Source: Meconema thalassinum (lineage: Eukaryota > Arthropoda > Insecta > Orthoptera > Tettigoniidae). Taken from it: 64,000 bases of DNA. Shown piece by piece: positions 58,516 through 64,000 of the stretch. Numbering within the stretch: the first letter of the stretch is position 1; each line of letters begins with the position of its first letter. The notes beneath the pieces are model-generated. The model ran no database searches. It saw nothing but the letters and a program-made list of their open reading frames with translations, and had not been told where the DNA came from. The position numbers and the translations under genes are program-made. Location of the stretch: contig OX336393.1 in NCBI GenBank assembly GCA_946902985.2, positions 360,822,779 through 360,886,778 of the forward strand, written 5' to 3'.

Positions 58516-58735
58516 GACTGGCTGAGTGGCTCAGCGGTAAAGTTCTCGCTTGCAGGTTCGTATCCTGGAGCAGTCAGCTGGCCTTTAACGGCGCGCAAAT
58601 GCGAGTGAGCAGTGTCAGTAGATTTATTAGCACGTTAAAGATCACCTTCGGGGCAAAATTCTTGCACCCCGGCGTCTCTAAAAGCCAGAGTAGTTAAGAG
58701 GGACATACCAACCAATAACATTATTATTATTATCT
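58516..58735 (+). mobile_element. SINE family B, complete head
   Basis: A box TGGCTCAGCGG (58527-58537), B box GGTTCGTATCC (58555-58565), body GGGGCAAAATTC...CACCCCGGCGTCTCTAAAAG, and an (ATT)n end. It is the clearest tRNA-like head of the family. Confidence 0.9.
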
Positions 58736-59220
58736 TTTCTAATTTCAACATTTCTTACTCTACCTAATCTTGTTTTTCCTTTGACTGCTCTGAGGAACTT
58801 CATTTCCCATGCTCGCAGCCTGCTCCATTCCTTTTCCGTCATCGGTCCAAGTTTCTGCTCCATATATGGGTGAATAATAGGTCTCATTCATGAGATGTTT
58901 TGCTTTTCTGGATCTTCCTTGTCTCAAACCAGATTTGTTATTGTTTGAAAAAAAAACTCCTTTTTTGCTGCCTCTTATTAATTCCATTTGTTATCGTCCT
59001 GTCACTATATATTTCACTGCCTAGGTAATTGAAACTGTCCACCCCTATGAGTGGTTCTCTATCCAACTCAATATTGTCCTCTGTATTTCTATCTCTTCCG
59101 AATATCGTGATTTAAATCTTGAATTTATTCATTCTTAATCCATACCGCTTTATAATTCCCTTCCATGCTTTTAGTTGTAACTAGACATCTTCCTCAGTAT
59201 CACCCCCATAATACCATATC
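58736..59220 (-). pseudogene. RTE-like LINE RT fragment
   Basis: Minus strand: DSFNYLGSEIYSDRTITNGI near 59035-58990, then YGAETWTDDGKGM, WEMKFLRAVKGKTRLGRVRN and VEIRKD, spread over two frames. These are the post-palm and thumb motifs of the RTE-type LINE also seen at 1-1441. It is truncated at both ends. Confidence 0.8.
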
Positions 59221-59600
59221 ATCTGCAAATAGCGGCTTCGGTGGCGTAGTTGGTAGCATGCTGAGTTTCTATGCCCAAGATCGTGGGTTCAAACCCGGCT
59301 GAAGCCGTCGGATTTTTTAAGAGCGTTAAAATCCTTCAGTAAGTAAGGCCGGCGGTCCCATGTCATAGATTTATGGCATGTTAAAGAACCTTCCACTAAT
59401 TACACCTGTGTGAAGCTAAATTGGATAGGTTAAGAATGTAAACAACGCTCTTAGGTTTCTACGTTCGTTGCCAAGAGCCGACTGCGGTGGCCTCTAGTAG
59501 CTAATTTCTGAACTAGGCCTAGTAATCGTTGACGGTGGCGTTTGGCGGCAAAAGTAGGAACTATTTGAAAAATTCTAAGTTGCAGTCTGTACTTAAATTA

Positions 59601-59884
59601 CCGACAGTAGTGGCAACGCTGGCTAAAGCGCAGTGTTAGGTCATGGGGCCAAGCTCTCTGCTGACTCGGTAGACGCGTGGGTTCGAGCCCCACCGTCGGC
59701 CGTCCTTGAAATGGTTTTCCGTGGTTTCCCATTTTCAACTCCAGGCAAATGCTGGGACGGTACCTTCTGACAGGCCACCGCCAGGAAGGGCATCCGGCCG
59801 TTAAAACCATTGCCACTAAGACTTCCATCGCATCTCATGCCCGACCCCGTTGGAAAAACGGGAATAATAAGGGGTAGACATACA
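59601..59884 (+). mobile_element. SINE family F, perfect 20-bp TSD
   Basis: B box GGGTTCGAGCCCC at about 59679-59691. Then CCACCGTCGGCCGTCC, GGTTTTCCGTGGTTTCCC and GGCATCCGGCCGTTAAAACC. TGCAGTCTGTACTTAAATTA lies on both sides (59581-59600 and 59885-59904). Confidence 0.92.
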
Positions 59885-59904
59885 TGCAGTCTGTACTTAA
59901 ATTA

Positions 59905-61477
59905 AACAAGATGTTCAGTAAAGAACATATAGCCTACTTTCTCCTAAATGCATGGGTATTGTTATAACTCTTTGTCCTTTTCAAGGAGTATGATTGAATG
60001 TTGGTTGTAGTAGCTTGTTGAAATACAACGTGCTATAGGGATATTAAACATGAATATGAGGTGCCCTTTGCTAGTGCTACCTCTGTACCAAATTTCGTTC
60101 CATTCGGTTTCACCGTGTTCGAATTGATAAGGGGAATCGATTTTCACACAAAGATGGCCGCCATCCACAAAATATTAGGCTGATGACCTATTAGTTTGGT
60201 CAAAGGATGCTCCCTCCATAAAGGTATGTTGTTGCTAAATTTGCTAGAGATCGGATGATTAGGCTAATCGTAATTTGATTTAAGCTTTGAACATTTGTGT
60301 GGCCGCCATTACGTTTCTGTCAATATGGCGGCGATATAAATCGTGACACTGAGATGCCCTTTGCTAGTGCTATCTCTGTACCATATTTCGTTCCATTCGG
60401 TTTCACCGTGTTTGAATTAATAGGGAGAATCGATTTTGACACAAAGATGGCCGCCATCCGCAAACTATTAGGTTAATGACCTATTAGATTGGTCAAAGGA
60501 TGCTCCCTCCATAAAGGTATGTAGTTGCAAAATTTGGTAGAGATCGGATGATTAGGTTAATCGTAATTTGATTTAAGCTTTGAACATTCGTGTGGCCGCC
60601 ATATCGTTTCAGTCAAGATGGTGGCGATATAAACATGACACTGAGATGCCCTTTGCTAGTGCTACCTATGTACCAAATTTCGTTCCATTCGATTCCACCG
60701 TGTTCGAATTAATAGGGGGAATCAATTTTGACATAAAGATGGCCGCCACCCGCAAACTATTAGGCTAATAACCTATTAGATTGGTCAAAGGATGCTCCCT
60801 CCATAAAGGTATGTAGTTGCAAAATTTGGCAGAGATCGGATGATTAGGTTAATCGTAATTTGATTTAAGCTTTGAACATTTGTGTGGCCGCCATTACGTT
60901 TCCGTCAAGATGGCGGCGATATAAAAAATGACACTGAGGTGCCTTTCGTTAGTACTACCTCTGTACCAAATTTCGTTCCATTCGGTTGCACCGTGTTCGA
61001 ATTAATAGGGGGAGTCGATTTTCACACAAAGATGGCCGCCATCCGCAAACTATTACGCTGATGACTTATTAGTGTGGTCAAAGGATGCTCCCCTCATAAA
61101 GGTATGTTGTTGCAAAATTTGGTAGAGATCGGATGATTAGGTTAGTCGTAATTTGATTTAAGCTTTGAACATTTGTGTGGCCGCCATTACGTTTCCGTCA
61201 AGATGGCGGCGATATAAAACATGACACTGAGGTGTCCTTTGCTAGTGCTACCTTTGTACCAAATTTCGTTCAATTCGCATTCACCGTGTTCGAATTGATA
61301 GGGGGGGACAGACATTCAGAGTACACACACTCACACACACACACAGACACACAGACACACACACACACAGACTCACACACACACATACACACACACAGAC
61401 AGACACACTTTTTTCGCCCTGTGTTGATCTCATAAGTCTACTTTCATTTTTTGCAAAAATCGAAAGTAGGCTAAAAA
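59905..61477 (-). mobile_element. HINE-like element H1, minus copy
   Basis: Left end AACAAGATGTTCAGTAAAGA with the hairpin ATGTTC/GAACAT, then AGCCTACTTTC; right end GAAAGTAGGCTAAAAA, an 11-bp terminal inverted repeat. Five ~290-bp units repeat TTGCTAGTGCTACCTCTGTA and GATGGCCGCCATCCGCAAA. A CA/CAGA tract lies at 61320-61410. It is about 1.57 kb and inserted in a SINE. Confidence 0.65.
61320..61410. repeat. CA/CAGA microsatellite inside H1
   Basis: Long imperfect CA run. The THTHT and CVCVC-type reading frames here are artefacts. Confidence 0.9.
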
Positions 61478-61784
61478 CAGATACACACACTAATACAGCC
61501 ATCACAATTAACACCGGTTATCAGACAGATTCTACACACACCCCAAGTACACGGGGCTACATGACCGCGTTGTCGCAGCCCCTAAACTGAGGAACCAACC
61601 AACCAACATCTGCAAATATCACATTTCTGTAAATAAGAAAATAAAATAAACATTGAAATTGTGTCACGCTGTATTATGATTCCTATCTTATACAGGGTAT
61701 TTCATGAGTATGGTACATACGTTTCTGAGCATGTTCAGTGGGGATACATGTGTGAATCTGAAATCACGACTTTCGTTCTAGCAT

Positions 61785-61995
61785 TGCTGTAGCGCTGAAT
61801 CGTTCACTGAATTGAGGTTCCAATCTCGAGGCTGACGGCGGAATTACCTACCTCCCTCCGGACAAATGGCAGAACAGTACCTAATTTCAAGTCCTAGGTC
61901 ACCAACCCCATTCGTGACCCTAAGTCAACACAAATATACGGGGCTGATGACCACCTATGCCCTAAGCTTCTAATATCAATTAACAACAGCAGCAA
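61785..61995 (+). mobile_element. SINE family H
   Basis: B-box-like GAGGTTCCAATCTC near 61813. Then CAAGTCCTAGGTCACCAACCCC and the tail ACGGGGCTGATGACCACC...GCCCTAAGC with AACAACAGCAGC. It matches 28380-28705. Confidence 0.65.
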
Positions 61996-62189
61996 GAAGT
62001 AGTCAACTTTTTACATACTTCTTTCTTCCAGGATTATTAAAAGTCATTTTTGGTTGACACCTGCTCTTTCTCTATCGCGAGTAAGACTATCCGATATGAA
62101 GCGAGAGACAAAGGACACTCGAGCCGAGTAACGTCCCCTTAGATAAAAGTCCAGACATTTAGTTGTTATTGGTGATGGTTTAATTAGCT

Positions 62190-62643
62190 TCTGGCTTTTA
62201 GTGCTGGGAGTGTCTGAGCACATGTTCAGCTTGCCAGAGTTTGTAGCTGCTTCCATGCAGACACCCATGGGATGAGCTATAAGTACCGTCGCCTGTGGAT
62301 GAGATGAAATGAATGAAGATGAATTAGCAAGTTCAATTTCAAGTAGTTCCAATTATGGCTACCAGATGTCACTGACACCTAGTGGCGAACGTTGAAACTT
62401 GATAGAACGTTTCTAACGAAATATAACCTACAATTTTGGCTACACAATACCAATTGTAGTGATATGTTCTTTTCCATGCCATAAATCTATGACATGGGTC
62501 CGCCGGCTTTATTTACCCTCCGAAGGAAGGCATACTGAAGGATTTTAACGCTCTTTAAGAATCCGACGACTTCGGCCGGGTTTGAACCCGCGATCTTGGA
62601 CATAGCAAGTCAGCATGCTACCGACTACGCCACCGAAGCCGCT
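62190..62643 (-). mobile_element. SINE family C, full length
   Basis: GCTTTTAGTGCTGGGAGTG at the left; reversed B box GGGTTTGAACCCGCGATC at 62578-62594; the head ends CACCGAAGCCGC. A TSD is not certain (GTGATGGT appears on both sides). Confidence 0.85.
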
Positions 62644-62670
62644 CTTGGTGGTAGTGATGGTGGGGAAAAT

Positions 62671-62720
62671 AAGCAAGTAGTTCCACAGAGAACTAAAGAA
62701 CCATTCCTGCATAATACTGG
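62671..62720 (-). repeat. Terminal hairpin relic of an H3-like element
   Basis: GCAAGTAGTTCCACAGAGAACT matches the H3 end with a perfect AGTTC/GAACT stem. Only the end is preserved. Confidence 0.45.
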
Positions 62721-62915
62721 CCATTCCTACCTCAGCGTACTCGACCCCGTAACTGTAACAGGATGCGGGAAAAAGTACATCTTTGGAAATTTGATTGGCC
62801 ACTATATTAGCAATTAAATTACAGTGTATAGTCATATTATTTGACACTAAATATATTTTTGTTACACTAAGTTTCACTGCACTAGGATGATATGGTCGAC
62901 ATATATACTTATATA

Positions 62916-63440
62916 CAGGGTCTATCAGGAACAATCTACCACTTTTAACGGTTGGTAGCCCTTACAGCTCCGCCGTGAGCATAAAACATAGCACGACGGA
63001 GTGTTGCAGGAAAGATGCTATTTTAGTTACATTGGGCACGGTTTGGTGCGGTGTTCTAGAATTCTAGGACCCTACATTTTTGAGGATCATCACGGAAACT
63101 CAGTCGCAGTCAATTCGGAACGTTACAGAAGCCTACTAACCACATTCCTAATTCCTGATTTACAGATTTGACATCAGTTTAATTCCAGCAATTTGGGGCA
63201 ACTTCACAAATCACTCGAGACACGATGGCACGGCTACGTACGGTGTTCGCGAACAGAATCATCTCACGTTCCGGGGACATAACGTGGCCAGCCAGATCCC
63301 CGGATCTAAGTGCTTGCGAAATTATTTCTGTGGGGGTACCTCAAGAGCTGAGTGTTTGCATCACGTGCCCCCAACTTCGAGATTATGAGTGAACGTATCA
63401 GTGAAGAGGTCCAGATGTTTTCAGCGGAAGTTGATTAGAT
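62916..63440 (+). pseudogene. Decayed IS630/Tc1-mariner-type transposase, catalytic part
   Basis: Begins TA then CAGGGTCTATCAGG. From 63040 the translation gives LGPYIFEDHHGNSVAVNSER, then FLIPDLQ, a region with stops where the WFQQDGA-type block would be, GQPDP (from a PWPARSPDL-type motif) and FLWGYLKS with the expected spacing. These are the DDE-domain signatures of the family whose N-terminus is at 44753. Multiple stops and indels. Confidence 0.65.
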
Positions 63441-63444
63441 CAAT

Positions 63445-63850
63445 AGTGTCGTCTTTTGTCGCATAGTGCAGTAGGAAAATTATCAGAGTACTTTGAGAAA
63501 CCTCGGCTGCTCCAAGCTCCTGAGGTAGCAATAGTGTCATTTATCGCCACATAGCACTGAATGATAAGGATCGGAGTAAATGAAAGTAAATTTGAAAGCA
63601 CCAACGCTTATTGCAGCTGATAACCTCAATGTACTGCACTAACACCATCGCACTTATACTGAGGCATAATATATTCTTGATGATAACTGTTTTAAGAGGC
63701 CTAAGACATCTTTTTGCTCTAATTACTTTCCGTGACTCCAATTTTTAAGCAGCGCAAGATGTAAATATTTTCACAATTCTGCACCTAGCCCTGGTAGGGG
63801 CGACGTGATGCATCCCGCATTGCCAGCCAACAATAGACTTATTAAAATAT
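63445..63850. other. Unassigned sequence
   Basis: No gene seen. The 66-residue minus-strand frame at 63541-63741 lacks any motif. Confidence 0.4.
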
Positions 63851-64000
63851 TATTAGTTTTATTTTTATTTTTGTTTTATAAATTTTCAGTCGTTTCAATT
63901 TCAGTGTCCACCTCTAAATTTTAAATTTCATTCCAAATTTGTATGCATTAATCTGTGTTAGGAGGGGCAGATGACCTCATAGCTCCGCCCCTTTAAACCT
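63851..64000 (+). mobile_element. Retroelement 3' end with G4C-type hairpin tail (cut by window edge)
   Basis: TCTGTGTTAGGAGGGGCAGA, then CCTCATAGCTCCGCCCC and TTTAAA at the window end. The upstream ~100 bp match 6330-6395. This is the longest view of the element that supplies the 52-nt tails. Confidence 0.6.

Larger units (their letters stand above)
59231..61600 (+). mobile_element. SINE family C variant split by two later insertions
   Basis: Head: A box TGGCGTAGTTGG (59242-59253), B box GGTTCAAACCC (59286-59296). The body runs to 59600, is interrupted by a family F SINE (59601-59884) and by H1 (59905-61477), and continues at 61478 with CAGATACACACACTAATACAG to the tail CCAACCAACCAAC. The uninterrupted order is seen at 56500-56965. 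Confidence 0.8.

Noticed and set aside
61175..61514. Frames rich in THTHT or CVCVC
   Set aside because: They are translations of CA microsatellites inside H1.

Overview
This window looks like non-genic DNA from a large, repeat-rich animal genome, most likely an insect. I could not name the species. A polyneopteran such as an orthopteran is a guess from the abundance and variety of tRNA-headed SINEs. I found no convincing host exon, tRNA gene, rRNA gene or CRISPR array. Every long reading frame with a recognisable product belongs to a mobile element, and nearly all are truncated or broken.

Layout. 0-16.7 kb holds LINE C-terminal remnants (1-1441 minus, 2789-3530 plus, 4425-4740 plus, 10054-10450 plus, 11650-12240 minus, 13620-13856 plus, 14140-14420 plus, 15932-16695 minus), tRNA-derived SINEs and several 37-60 nt retroposed 3' tails with target-site duplications (TSDs). 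17-26.6 kb holds long AT-rich repeats with paired terminal hairpins, resembling Helentron-associated (HINE/DINE-like) elements. Two of them point towards each other around a Penelope-like element (19333-21609). That element encodes RT plus GIY-YIG nuclease, and its 185-bp inverted terminal repeats each carry a hammerhead-ribozyme-like motif. A tandem of ~690-bp repeats follows (21652-24970).

28.9-38 kb holds a LINE copy with a 13-bp TSD and two oppositely oriented arrays of a ~0.45-0.5-kb repeat (30526-33690 and 35127-38072). At 38423-44653 one HINE-like element has been split by a SINE (15-bp TSD) and by an almost complete CR1/jockey-group LINE (PHD-finger ORF1p, APE endonuclease plus RT ORF2p). 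An internally deleted IS630/Tc1-mariner-type transposon follows (44749-45287). 46.7-48.5 kb and 59.9-61.5 kb carry two opposed copies of a HINE-like element made of ~290-bp tandem units. The remainder (48.8-64 kb) is SINEs, LINE remnants, a 137-bp-arm foldback (51942-52251) and a transposase relic (63040-63440).

The elements do not form a pathway. What connects them is retrotransposition: SINEs and tail fragments presumably use LINE enzymes, and several unrelated families end in the same G4C...GC4 hairpin plus CTTAAAAC-type tail. Nested insertions give a clear relative chronology in two places (38.4-44.7 kb and 59.2-61.6 kb).
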